A DNA stretch of 64,000 bases from assembly GCF_016865235.1 (NCBI RefSeq), contig NZ_CP064030.1, positions 2,976,001-3,040,000 on the forward strand. Reading direction: 5' to 3'. The stretch comes from Dyella caseinilytica. Its GTDB lineage: Bacteria > Pseudomonadota > Gammaproteobacteria > Xanthomonadales > Rhodanobacteraceae. Of the stretch, positions 1 to 7,876 are shown in pieces. Below the pieces are notes generated by a model. The model worked only from the letters and a program-made list of their open reading frames with translations. It did no database searches and was not told where the DNA came from. The position numbers and the translations under genes are program-made. Numbering within the stretch: position 1 is the first letter of the stretch; the number at the start of each line of letters is the position of its first letter.

Positions 1-807
1 GGCCTTGCAGATGCCAAGCACGTAATCGATGTCGCCCGCGCCCACGCCGGTACCGGCCAACGCGCCACCAACGGTGGTGTTGCTGGAGGTCACGTAGGGA
101 TAAGTGCCGTGATCGATATCGAGCAGTGCGCCCTGCGCGCCTTCATACAAGATGTTGCCGCCTTCCTTGCGTACGTCGTGCAGGATGGTGGCGACATCGT
201 CGACCATCGGGCGGATGAATTCGCCGTAAGCCAGCGCGTCATCAAGCACCTTCTGGTAGTCGACCGGCTCGGCCTTGAGCCACTGGGTGAGGATGAAGTT
301 GTGGTATTCGACGGCGGCCTTGATCTTCTCCGGCAGCTCATGCGGGTACATCAGGTCGGCAACGCGCACGCTGCGGCGGGCCACCTTGTCTTCATATGCC
401 GGGCCGATGCCGCGGCCGGTGGTGCCGATGGCCTTGGCGCCGGAGGCGATTTCGCGGGCCTTATCCACGGCGATGTGGTACGGCATGATCAGCGGGGTGG
501 CCGGGCTGATCTTGAGGCGCGGACGCACATTGACGCCCTGGGCTTCCAGTTCTTCGATTTCCTGCTTGAGCGCGGCGGGCGACAACACCACGCCGTTGCC
601 GATCAGGCATAGCGCGTCGTCGCGCAGAATGCCGGACGGAATCAGATGCAGCACGGTCTTCTTGCCCTTGATGACAAGGGTATGGCCGGCGTTGTGACCG
701 CCCTGGAAGCGCGCCACGGCGCCTACGCGTTCGGTCAACAGGTCGACGATCTTGCCTTTGCCTTCGTCGCCCCACTGTGCTCCAAGAATTACGACTGACT
801 TACCCAT
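1..807 (-). CDS. purA: Adenylosuccinate synthetase (C-terminus beyond window)
   Basis: This gene reads from ATG at 807 and runs off the left edge, so only about the first 269 codons are present. The N-terminus begins MGKSVVILGAQWGDEGKGKI, the GTP-binding P-loop characteristic of PurA. It is followed by the GGHNAGHT substrate loop near residue 37 and by GTTGRGIGPAYEDK. PurA joins IMP and aspartate using GTP to give adenylosuccinate, the committed step to AMP, in the cytoplasm. It is the last gene of the minus-strand run hflK-hflC-DUF2065-purA, a conserved gammaproteobacterial order. A 79-bp gap separates it from the DUF2065 gene. Confidence 0.97.
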   Translation of the reverse strand, partial: MGKSVVILGAQWGDEGKGKIVDLLTERVGAVARFQGGHNAGHTLVIKGKKTVLHLIPSGILRDDALCLIGNGVVLSPAALKQEIEELEAQGVNVRPRLKISPATPLIMPYHIAVDKAREIASGAKAIGTTGRGIGPAYEDKVARRSVRVADLMYPHELPEKIKAAVEYHNFILTQWLKAEPVDYQKVLDDALAYGEFIRPMVDDVATILHDVRKEGGNILYEGAQGALLDIDHGTYPYVTSSNTTVGGALAGTGVGAGDIDYVLGICKA

Positions 808-886
808 GGTACTTCTCGCTCTAAGACGTTCCGATCGGCGGAACGGGAAAACTATCGCGCGCGATGATGACCGCGCGGTGAAAGTG

Positions 887-1072
887 TCAGTGAATCCAGT
901 GCAAGGTGACCAGACCTAAGCCGATCGCCAACGCGCCAAACAGGCGCAAGGTGCGTGGATCCAGTTTCAAAGCCTCGCGCATCATCGCCTGCCAGCCATG
1001 CGGTACGGCGAATAGCACAAGGCCCTCGATCACCAGCACCAGACATAGCGCGGCGTAAAATTCGCGTGGCAT
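887..1072 (-). CDS. Small DUF2065 (YjeT-like) membrane protein
   Basis: The predicted protein has 61 residues and is almost entirely two hydrophobic helices (about residues 4-23 and 42-59) separated by a short loop containing WQAMMREAL. Size, composition and position between hflC and purA match the DUF2065/YjeT family of inner-membrane proteins, whose function is not known. It starts only 9 bp after the hflC stop, so it is probably cotranscribed with hflK-hflC. Confidence 0.85.
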   Translation of the reverse strand: MPREFYAALCLVLVIEGLVLFAVPHGWQAMMREALKLDPRTLRLFGALAIGLGLVTLHWIH

Positions 1073-1081
1073 GGCGCCGGC

Positions 1082-1957
1082 TTAATGCCGCGCCGGCGCA
1101 GGCGCCGGGTTGCCGAAGTAACGCAGGAATTCGGAATCGGGCTTGAGGATGATGGTGCCCTTGCCGTCGCCAAAAGCCTTCTTGTAAGCATCGAGGCTGC
1201 GATAGAAGGCGAAGAAATCCGGATCTTGCGCATAGGCCTGCGCGTAGATCTGCGCGGCTTGTGCGTCGCCCTCGCCCTTCGCCTTGTCGGCATCGCTTTC
1301 GGCATTAGCGCGGATCACCTGCGCCTGGCGGTCGGCATCGGCCTTGATGGCTTCGGCCTCCTGCTTACCGTCCGCGCGGATGGCCGCGGCCTGTTGCTGA
1401 CGCTCGGTCTGCATACGCTTGTAGACCGCGGCCTTGATGTCGTCGGGGAATTCGATACCGGTAATGCGCACGTCCACTACCGAAATACCCAGCGTCTTCT
1501 GCGCTTGCTCGTTGGATTGCTGCACCGTGCCGGCGGTGAGGTCGCCCGGGTTGCCGGCAATCAGCTGCTGCAGACTGCGTGTATCGACGATGCCGCGCAG
1601 CGCGTTGCTGATGATCGGACTGAGGCGCTGGCCGGCCTGCAATTCGTCACCACCCGTCGCGCGGTAGTAATCAGCGGGATTGGCAATGCGCCATTTCACG
1701 TAGAAATCGACGTTGACGCTCTGTTTGTCGGACGTGGCGTAACGCTCCGGTTGCCCGTCGAACGACAGGATGCGATCGTCCAGGGTCAGCGCCTGTTGCA
1801 ACAACGGCACCTTCACGTGCAGGCCAGGCTGCTTGTCGGTGCGCAGGATCTTGCCGAACTGCAGCACCAGCGCGCTTTGCCCTTCGCCTACGGTGTAAAG
1901 GCTGTTGAAGCCGAGCAGCAGCGCCAGAACGATGATGATGGCAGCAGTGGTCTTCAT
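1082..1957 (-). CDS. hflC: HflC, FtsH protease modulator (SPFH domain)
   Basis: The protein has 291 residues starting MKTTAAIIIVLALLLGFNSL, an N-terminal membrane anchor. A band-7/SPFH domain follows (TVGEGQSALVLQFGKI onward), then an Ala/Gln/Lys-rich coiled-coil at about residues 180-250. HflC pairs with HflK in a large periplasm-facing complex that encloses and restrains the FtsH protease. The ATG overlaps the hflK stop by 4 bp (ATGA), indicating translational coupling. An upstream in-frame extension exists but lies inside hflK and was rejected. Confidence 0.96.
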   Translation of the reverse strand: MKTTAAIIIVLALLLGFNSLYTVGEGQSALVLQFGKILRTDKQPGLHVKVPLLQQALTLDDRILSFDGQPERYATSDKQSVNVDFYVKWRIANPADYYRATGGDELQAGQRLSPIISNALRGIVDTRSLQQLIAGNPGDLTAGTVQQSNEQAQKTLGISVVDVRITGIEFPDDIKAAVYKRMQTERQQQAAAIRADGKQEAEAIKADADRQAQVIRANAESDADKAKGEGDAQAAQIYAQAYAQDPDFFAFYRSLDAYKKAFGDGKGTIILKPDSEFLRYFGNPAPAPARH

Positions 1958-3054
1958 GGCTGCTTCCCCTTGTCGGCATCGTCGCCCAAGGCATTGGCCG
2001 GCTGCGCTACGGTACCCACGCCCGGCAGATTGGTGGCGGGCTGGCTGTCGGCATGATCGTTGGTGATGTTGATGACGCTGCGGCCATCGGAACCGTCGAT
2101 CACCTTGTTGCTGGCGTGCAGGATGTCTTCCATGGTCTCCAGCCACAGGCGGCGGCGGGTGACGTCCGGCGCGGCCTTGTATTCCTTGAGGATCAGGTTG
2201 AAGCGCTCGGCATCACCTTGCGCACGCGCAACGCGTTCGGATTTGTAGGCGTCGGCTTCCGCAGCCAAGCGCTTGGCATCGCCGTTGGCGAGCGGCACTT
2301 CCTGGCTGGTGTTGGCATGTGCCTGATCGATCATGCCCTGACGATCCTGGCGCGCCGCATTCACATCGTCGAAAGCGTCTTTCACTTCCTGCGGCGGCGT
2401 GATGGCCTGGAAACTTACGTCAGTGACGCGCAAACCGCAGTCATAGGCATCCAGTGTGTGCTGCAACTGATCACGCACTTGCTGCTGCAAGGCGGTCAAC
2501 GCAGGTGCCGGCGCATTGCCGTCACCCTGGCTGGTGAGGATGTCGTCCATTTGCTGCGCGCCGATCACCGCGCTTACTGCGGCTTGTGCGGCTTCGTTGA
2601 GCGTGCCGTCCGGATCGCGAGCATTGAACAGGTATTTCTGCGGATCGGTGACCTGATACTGCACATTGAAATCGACCGCCACGATGTCCTCGTCGCGGGT
2701 CAGCATGCGGATCTGGTCGGACATGGCGCGTACGCGCGAGGTCGCCACCGGTTGCACGGTCTCGACCGGCAGCGGGAGCTTGAGATGGAAGCCGGGACCG
2801 ACCGTGCGCGCATAGGCGCCGAAGCGCTGCACCACGCCGACCTGGCCGGGGCCGATCACGGTATAGCTGGTCATCAGCAGCCAGGCCAGGATGAACACGC
2901 CCACGATGGTGAACAGGCCACCCGGACCACCAAGTTTGCCAAAGCGCTTGGAAAGATCCTTGAGGGTAGCCTCAAGGCCCGATTTGCCACCGGCGCTACG
3001 CTTGTTCTTGTTCCATGGGTCGCGTTGCCCGTTACCGGGTTCGTTCCAGGCCAT
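1954..3054 (-). CDS. hflK: HflK, FtsH protease modulator (SPFH domain)
   Basis: The protein has 366 residues from MAWNEPGNGQRDPW, the usual HflK N-terminus with a Gly/Lys-rich cytoplasmic tail. A single membrane helix lies near residues 50-70 (GLFTIVGVFILAWLL). The SPFH domain follows with QRFGAYARTVGPGFHLKLPLP, then a coiled coil. It partners HflC in controlling FtsH. The open frame continues upstream to 3213 but only with low-quality Arg/Pro-rich sequence, so the start at 3054 with GGAGAC nearby is preferred. In relatives hflX directly precedes this gene; here about 3 kb of foreign-looking DNA intervenes. Confidence 0.96.
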   Translation of the reverse strand: MAWNEPGNGQRDPWNKNKRSAGGKSGLEATLKDLSKRFGKLGGPGGLFTIVGVFILAWLLMTSYTVIGPGQVGVVQRFGAYARTVGPGFHLKLPLPVETVQPVATSRVRAMSDQIRMLTRDEDIVAVDFNVQYQVTDPQKYLFNARDPDGTLNEAAQAAVSAVIGAQQMDDILTSQGDGNAPAPALTALQQQVRDQLQHTLDAYDCGLRVTDVSFQAITPPQEVKDAFDDVNAARQDRQGMIDQAHANTSQEVPLANGDAKRLAAEADAYKSERVARAQGDAERFNLILKEYKAAPDVTRRRLWLETMEDILHASNKVIDGSDGRSVINITNDHADSQPATNLPGVGTVAQPANALGDDADKGKQP

Positions 3055-3427
3055 GGTCAGTCTCCTTGGGGCCGCTGGGAGGCCGGCAACAACGGCCGGA
3101 AAACGCTCTGTGCAAGATGGGACATGGTGACAGGTTATGGGACGTGCAAGTGCCCGGAAGGCTGCGCGCACAAACGGTCGCATTCTAGCAGAGACGGGTC
3201 GAGGGAGCCGCAATGACGGCAGAAATACCCCCTACCCCTAGGGGGCGCGGGATGAAGGGGGGCCGTCTCGCAGCCCAGGGGCATTCAAAGCGGGCTTTGA
3301 TGAAACGAGACCCCTCGCCTCACTGCTCAAAGCCGAGCCTATTCGTGGCGATGCCAACATGGCGGTCAACGCAACGCCATCGATCCTTCATGATCTACAT
3401 CCTGACGTGTAAGCCAACCACTCTTCG
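3055..3427. other. Intergenic region upstream of hflK
   Basis: About 370 bp separates the divergent hflK and metallopeptidase-like gene. Short open frames here show no recognisable protein. The region must hold the new promoter of hflK, now cut off from hflX, and probably that of the plus-strand effector gene. I could not pick convincing hexamers. Confidence 0.4.
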
Positions 3428-4588
3428 TTGACGCCACCGCTAGTGGCACACCCGGGCAATTGCTACAACGCGAGCTTGCCCGTGGCTATCGCGAAGGATG
3501 ATGGCATGGTTGTGCTCTCCACCCAGCTGGTGTGTCCCGACGGGCTCTGTCTCAGCGACTTGCCACACATCGAAAGTCCCTTTATGGCGACCAGTGACAT
3601 GCGCCGGCTATCCGAAGATGCCTATTACCGGGTGATCCGGCAGATGCCCTACGGCTTTGGACACTTGCACCCTTCGTGGATTACGGTCGAGCGTATCCGC
3701 GATGAACTGGCCAAGGCTCTGGAAGATGGCAAGATATTCCTGCTCAAGCCCACACCATTTATGCCGGCGGTGCGACGAGTGGTTACCACCGACCCCACCC
3801 AAAACCAATGGGAATACTGCGGTGACGAATACGCTCTGTTCTTTCGCAGCGCGGTGAAGCGACAGATATATCGCTTATCAAACCCCTGGCGGGGCGGCGG
3901 CACGCCGACATGCGCCGTCGCCGCACCACCCTTCGACGCGTCCCTAGAAGGCCCCCCTCGCACCACCACCTATGCCGCGCGCCGCACCCTGGAAGAAGCG
4001 CAGTTCCGCCGCACACCGGATTTGCCCATCATGCCACCACCCTTCGTTACCGGGCTTGGCAGCGAAGTGGATGCCATCGCCGCAAAGTCGCCGACGTTGC
4101 AGGGGCAGTTGAAGCATCTCAAGGAACAAAAATGGGGCTTTGTCTATGGCGAAGCCCCACCTAGCAATACAAATTATCCACAAAAAATCATTGAGATCAG
4201 TCCCGATTTGCAAAACCGGCCAGAGGCCGTGGTGCAACAGCTCTCGCACGAAGTAGGCCATGCCATGCACCCCACCCAGTGGAACACTAGCTCCCGCGCT
4301 GCCTATATCGACAGCGCCCTGGACGGCGAGGGCTGGGCCACGCTCAACAACGTGACGGTAGAGCACGAGATATTTTTCGCAAGCGGGCCGGACATCGGTA
4401 TCGCCAGCGCCAACCCTTCCTTGCTGGTGCCGCAGTACCAAGCGATCTATCAGCAATACGTCCTCAGTGGCGACGCCAACACTGCCGTCAACGCCATCGG
4501 CAAGCTCTACGGTCAACACGAAATCACCGGCGGCGTGCCTTATACCGACTACTACGGAGGCGACTATGACCGCCGTTTCAGTCACTAA
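3428..4588 (+). CDS. Putative zinc metallopeptidase effector/toxin (HExxH)
   Basis: The protein has up to 386 residues (TTG start at 3428; ATG alternatives at 3506 and 3584; none has a clear Shine-Dalgarno). The C-terminal third holds HEVGHAMHP, a zincin HExxH motif, near residues 276-284. About 30 residues later GEGWATLNN could supply a glutamate as third zinc ligand. There is no signal peptide or membrane segment, so it would leave the cell, if at all, by a dedicated secretion system. The last 23 bp overlap an exported protein, a layout typical of effector-immunity pairs. Its C-terminus is duplicated downstream without the catalytic motif. Protease activity and toxicity are inferences from motif and layout; I do not recognise the family by name. 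Confidence 0.6.
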   Translation: MTPPLVAHPGNCYNASLPVAIAKDDGMVVLSTQLVCPDGLCLSDLPHIESPFMATSDMRRLSEDAYYRVIRQMPYGFGHLHPSWITVERIRDELAKALEDGKIFLLKPTPFMPAVRRVVTTDPTQNQWEYCGDEYALFFRSAVKRQIYRLSNPWRGGGTPTCAVAAPPFDASLEGPPRTTTYAARRTLEEAQFRRTPDLPIMPPPFVTGLGSEVDAIAAKSPTLQGQLKHLKEQKWGFVYGEAPPSNTNYPQKIIEISPDLQNRPEAVVQQLSHEVGHAMHPTQWNTSSRAAYIDSALDGEGWATLNNVTVEHEIFFASGPDIGIASANPSLLVPQYQAIYQQYVLSGDANTAVNAIGKLYGQHEITGGVPYTDYYGGDYDRRFSH

Positions 4589-5129
4589 ACACGCTGCCCT
4601 CGCCTTTGCTCTGCTGCTAACTGGAGCCGCCATGTCCGCCGACGTCCCTCAACCACTGCCCTATACCTTGCAAGAACTCGCACGCTCCCTGCCAGCACCC
4701 ATGCCAACCACAAAAGAAGTGGTGCAAGCATTTCTGCGCACATCGCTGCACTTGCGTCAAGCCGATGAATACATGCGTGAGTACAACATTGCCACCCCGC
4801 TGATCACCCGCGATGGCTACATCATCAAACGAGTCTATGCACGCGAGAACCCACCTGGAGCAAATGGCTGGCGCACGGACGATAAGAACTTCTTTGCACT
4901 AGATCTAACGTTCGCAAGTACTCCGTGTGTGCCAGTGGAGTCGCTGCGTCAGATATTGAACTTACCCCAGCGTCCCATTGACATAACGGGACCAGAACCC
5001 GGCAATTATATCGTGTTTGGTCGATACCAAGCATGGGGAGGGGTATTTATCTCAGTCAGGAATGCGCAGCCAAACTGTGCAGCCAGTCTAAGCATCAACG
5101 TCTTCCCGCCACCGCCACGCGAACCCTGA
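4566..5129 (+). CDS. Exported immunity-like protein, copy 1
   Basis: The protein has 187 residues. It begins MTAVSVTKHAALAFALLLTG, a clear signal peptide probably cut after AMSA, so it should act in the periplasm. The mature part (YTLQELARSLPAP, TPLITRDGYIIK, GWRTDDKNFFALDLTF, TGPEPGNYIVFGRYQAWG) matches no family I can name. The ATG lies inside the end of the metallopeptidase gene, so translation is probably coupled. Overlap, export signal and re-duplication with the toxin C-terminus suggest it neutralises the metallopeptidase in the periplasm. That role is inferred only. Confidence 0.7.
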   Translation: MTAVSVTKHAALAFALLLTGAAMSADVPQPLPYTLQELARSLPAPMPTTKEVVQAFLRTSLHLRQADEYMREYNIATPLITRDGYIIKRVYARENPPGANGWRTDDKNFFALDLTFASTPCVPVESLRQILNLPQRPIDITGPEPGNYIVFGRYQAWGGVFISVRNAQPNCAASLSINVFPPPPREP

Positions 5130-5137
5130 GTGCGTGC

Positions 5138-5422
5138 ATGTTTAGCGCCACGCGTGACAGGGCCTTGGCCACACTCAACAACGTCAAAGCGCAGCAAGAA
5201 ATTCTCGTCGCTGGTGGGCTGGACATAGGCATTTCCAGCGCCAACCCTTCCTTGCTGGTGCCGCAGTACCAGGCCATCTGTCAGCAATACGTCCTCAGTG
5301 GCGACGCCAACACTGCCGTCAACGCCATCGGCAAGCTCTACGGTCAACACGAAATCACCGGCGGCGGCGTGCCTTATACCGACTACTGCGGAGGCGACTA
5401 TGACCGCCGTTTCGGTCACTAA
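5138..5422 (+). pseudogene. Effector C-terminal remnant, copy 2
   Basis: This 94-codon frame starts MFSATRDRALATLNNV and ends DYDRRFGH. It is homologous only to the part of the metallopeptidase that follows the HExxH motif and the GEGW glutamate. Both putative zinc-ligand segments are missing, so it cannot be a peptidase. It starts 9 bp after the copy-1 immunity stop and overlaps the copy-2 immunity start, keeping the same overlap architecture. It may be an orphan module left by recombination, or a reservoir for swapping toxin tips. Confidence 0.7.
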
Positions 5423-5968
5423 ACGCGTTGTCCTCGCCTTTGCCTTTGTTTCCCTGCTGACAGGAGCCACCATATCCACCGGCGTCCCGCAACCGCTGCC
5501 CTACACATTGCAAGAAATCGCACGCTCCCTGCCAGCACCCATGCCCATTACACGTGAAGCGGTAGAGGTGTTCCTGCATACCCCCTTGCGCCATCTGCGG
5601 GATACACCCTCCATGCGCCTGTACGACGTCGCAACACCATTGATGACCCGTGATGGCTACATCATCAAGGAGATCGATGTGCGCGAGGCCAAATCAGGCT
5701 CAGAGGGATGGCGTACAGACGGACGTAATTTCATTGCGTTGCACCTGACATTTGCCGCCACACCCTGCGCATCGGTCAATCTGTTGCAACAGTTACTGGA
5801 TCTGCCACGCTCCCCAACCGATCTGACCGGACCGGAACCCGGTGACTTTGTGATCTTTGGGCGATATACCTCTTGGGGGAGATATTCATCGACGCCAGGA
5901 ATGCGCAGCCGGATTGCGTGGTGGATATGGGCACCAGCGTTAACCCACCTCCGCCGCACAAATCCTGA
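5400..5968 (+). pseudogene. Immunity-like protein copy 2, C-terminal frameshift
   Basis: Starting MTAVSVTKRVVLAFAFVSLLTG, it has the same signal peptide and order of motifs as copy 1 (YTLQEIARSLPAP, DVATPLMTRDGYIIK, TGPEPGDFVIFGRYTSWG). After GRYTSWG one base is missing from the G-run relative to copy 1 (TGGGGGAGATA here, TGGGGAGGGGTA there). The true frame therefore ends early in homology and runs to an unrelated tail stopping at 5975. Restoring one base gives IFIDARNAQPDC and VNPPPPHKS, ending at 5968, matching copy 1. It could still yield a 191-residue altered protein. Confidence 0.65.
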
Positions 5969-6000
5969 GAGGTAAAGACAGGCTGACACCTAACACTAGT

Positions 6001-6056
6001 AACGATGGCGCACGAGATGCTCGCCGCAGGCGAGCTGGACATCGGCATCACCAGCA
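6001..6056 (+). pseudogene. Effector remnant, copy 3
   Basis: A short stretch encodes AHEMLAAGELDIGITS. It lines up with EHEIFFASGPDIGIAS of the intact effector and with the QEILVAGGLDIGISS segment of copy 2. Homology stops within about 55 bp. It marks a third, nearly erased unit of the tandem array, ending about 70 bp before the hflX stop codon. Confidence 0.55.
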
Positions 6057-6124
6057 CTCCCCTTCGCCCGCGGCGGGTGCGAAAAGGCCCCCAGCCTAGT
6101 CGACGTGGAGATCACGGACAGATC

Positions 6125-7435
6125 TTAGATAGCTGGATCCGGGCTGCCCAGGAGCCCTCGCAACAACTCGATCTCTGCACCCTGCCCGCCAGCCATCGGC
6201 GCCAGCACGCTGCGGGGGGCATCGATGCGCAGACGCCAGCCCTCCTCATCGATGGCTTCTTCGGCAATCGCACCTGCAGCGCGAAGTTTGGCGTGCAGCC
6301 GGCCGGCAGACAGCGGCAGGCGCAGTTCGGATTGCACCCGCTCACCGCCGAGCAATTCGCCCAGCGCCTGTCGCAGCAAGTCCAGACCTTCGCCGCTATG
6401 CGCGGACAGCCACACCTGCTGCGGCACGCCTTCAGCATCGCGCACGATGCGTGGCTCACCGCCGGTGAGGTCGATTTTGTTCATCACGTGCAACTGCGGC
6501 ATATCGCCGGCGTCGATTTCTTCCAGCACCTGATCGACCACTTGATGCAGGCGCTCGCGTTCTTCGTCGGCGGCATCGCTCACGTGCAACAGAAGATCGG
6601 CGTCGCGAGCCTCCGCCAGGGTGCCGCGGAAGGCGGCGACCAGATCATGCGGAAGTTCGCGGATGAAGCCGACGGTATCGGCCAACACGGCTGGTCCGCA
6701 GCTCAGGTTTTCCAGCTTGCGCACGGTGGGATCGAGCGTGGCGAACAGTTGGTCCGCCGCGTAGACCTCGCCTTCCGTAAGCGTGTTGAACAGTGTGGAT
6801 TTGCCGGCATTGGTGTAGCCCACCAACGCCACGCGTGGCACGGTGTTGCGCAAGCGGGCGCGACGCTGCTGATTGCGCTGGGTCTGCACCTTCTCCAGCC
6901 GCTTGGTGAGCATCTTCACGCGCTCAGCCAGCAGGCGACGATCGGTTTCCAGCTGGGTTTCACCCGGGCCACGGTTGCCGATGGCACCGCCACGCTGTGC
7001 ATCAAGGTGAGTCCAGCCTCGTACCAGGCGAGTAGCCAGGTGTTTGAGCTGGGCCAGCTCGACTTCCATCTTGCCTTCGTGGGAGCGGGCGCGCTGGGCG
7101 AAGATGTCCAGGATCAACCCGGCACGGTCGACCACCCGGGCGCTGAGCAGCTTCTCCAGATTACGCTCCTGCACCGGCGACAGCAGATGATCGACCAGGA
7201 CCAAGTCAGCGCCCAGGGCACGTACGGCCTCGGCCACTTCTTCGGCTTTACCGGTGCCGATGTAATAACGGGGATTGGGCACGTCGATACGTGCGGGAAT
7301 CGTAGCCAGCACTTCGGCGCCGGCTGATTTCACCAGCTCGACGAATTCTTCCGCCCGTTCGGCCGCATCGCTCCCGCCACGGGAATGTGGCAGGACGAGT
7401 ACGGCACGTTCGCCTTTCTTTTGTCTATCGAACAG
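6125..7435 (-). CDS. hflX: GTPase HflX, probable CTG start
   Basis: A ribosome-associated GTPase that splits stalled or heat-damaged ribosomes. Motifs are GPGETQLETDRRLL, the P-loop GYTNAGKST, DPTVRKL, DTVGFIRELPHDL and NKID. The first in-frame GTG (7333) would remove about 34 residues of the normal N-terminal domain. The frame is open upstream to the hfq stop and encodes LFDRQKKGERAVLVLPHSRG, clearly homologous to the usual MFDR..GE.AVLV beginning. The only start-like codon there is CTG at 7435-7433. It is preceded by GAAGG about 10 nt upstream inside the end of hfq. With that start the length is 436 residues, normal for the family. Confidence 0.93.
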   Translation of the reverse strand: MFDRQKKGERAVLVLPHSRGGSDAAERAEEFVELVKSAGAEVLATIPARIDVPNPRYYIGTGKAEEVAEAVRALGADLVLVDHLLSPVQERNLEKLLSARVVDRAGLILDIFAQRARSHEGKMEVELAQLKHLATRLVRGWTHLDAQRGGAIGNRGPGETQLETDRRLLAERVKMLTKRLEKVQTQRNQQRRARLRNTVPRVALVGYTNAGKSTLFNTLTEGEVYAADQLFATLDPTVRKLENLSCGPAVLADTVGFIRELPHDLVAAFRGTLAEARDADLLLHVSDAADEERERLHQVVDQVLEEIDAGDMPQLHVMNKIDLTGGEPRIVRDAEGVPQQVWLSAHSGEGLDLLRQALGELLGGERVQSELRLPLSAGRLHAKLRAAGAIAEEAIDEEGWRLRIDAPRSVLAPMAGGQGAEIELLRGLLGSPDPAI

Positions 7436-7441
7436 GGTGAA

Positions 7442-7723
7442 TCAACCTTCGCTTTCTGCCGACACGTGCTCGAGGTGGCTTTCGTTGCCGTCATGGCCCT
7501 CATGGCCATTGCCGACGCGGACGTTGCGACTGGGCACCACGGTGGAGATGGCATGTTTGTAGACCATCTGGCTCACCTGATTACGCAGCAGCACCACGAA
7601 CTGATCGAAGGATTCGATCGTGCCCTGCAGCTTAATGCCATTCACCAGGTAGATGGCGACCGGTACGCGCTCACGGCGCAATGCATTTAGAAACGGATCT
7701 TGCAAGGATTGCCCTTTTGACAT
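7442..7723 (-). CDS. hfq: RNA chaperone Hfq
   Basis: The protein has 93 residues: MSKGQSLQDPFLNALRRERV, then the Sm1 and Sm2 motifs including YLVNGIKLQG, FDQFVVLLRN and the conserved YKHAIST. The short C-terminal tail is His/Glu-rich (GHEGHDGNESHLEH). It forms a hexameric ring that pairs small RNAs with mRNAs. It lies between miaA and hflX as in most gammaproteobacteria. GGGGGAG precedes the ATG, a strong ribosome-binding site. The hflX frame follows 6 bp after the stop. Confidence 0.98.
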   Translation of the reverse strand: MSKGQSLQDPFLNALRRERVPVAIYLVNGIKLQGTIESFDQFVVLLRNQVSQMVYKHAISTVVPSRNVRVGNGHEGHDGNESHLEHVSAESEG

Positions 7724-7756
7724 TTTTGTTCTCCCCCTCGTCCACCGGATGGGCCG

Positions 7757-7780
7757 AAAAAGAATGGCGCCAACGGCGCC
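7757..7780 (-). terminator. Hairpin between miaA and hfq
   Basis: On the minus strand GGCGCC-GTT-GGCGCC is followed by ATTCTTTTTC. It could be a leaky terminator of miaA, or a 5' leader structure of hfq. An outer GGGCCGA/TCGGCCC pairing overlaps it and could compete. Confidence 0.4.
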
Positions 7781-7876
7781 TCGGCCCTAGTTCTTCGAAT
7801 GTTAACCGCTTTTAAATCGTCCGTGAAAGACTTTTGTAAGTTATGACAAAGAGATAACAAAACTGCGTCATCAGTT

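Larger units (their letters stand above)
4378..5422 (+). repeat. Tandem duplication in effector-immunity locus (period about 831-834 bp)
   Basis: The DNA encoding the effector C-terminus and immunity start at about 4378-4610 reappears at about 5212-5444 with very high identity, for example the stretch encoding NPSLLVPQYQAI. The shift is 831 bp at the left of the copy and 834 bp at the stop codon, because copy 2 has one extra GGC. The immunity genes in each unit are much more diverged than the effector-terminus DNA. Confidence 0.85.

Noticed and set aside
1085..3216. Long plus-strand frames opposite hflC and hflK
   Set aside because: Shadows of conserved minus-strand genes.
3428..4588. Assignment of the metallopeptidase to a type IV (XVIPCD) or named T6SS effector family
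   Set aside because: No XVIPCD-like Gln-rich C-terminal domain, PAAR, or Rhs repeats were visible; secretion route stays open.
6005..7327. 440-residue plus-strand frame starting in the effector remnant
   Set aside because: Only the first 16 residues are homologous to the effector; the rest is antisense to hflX.
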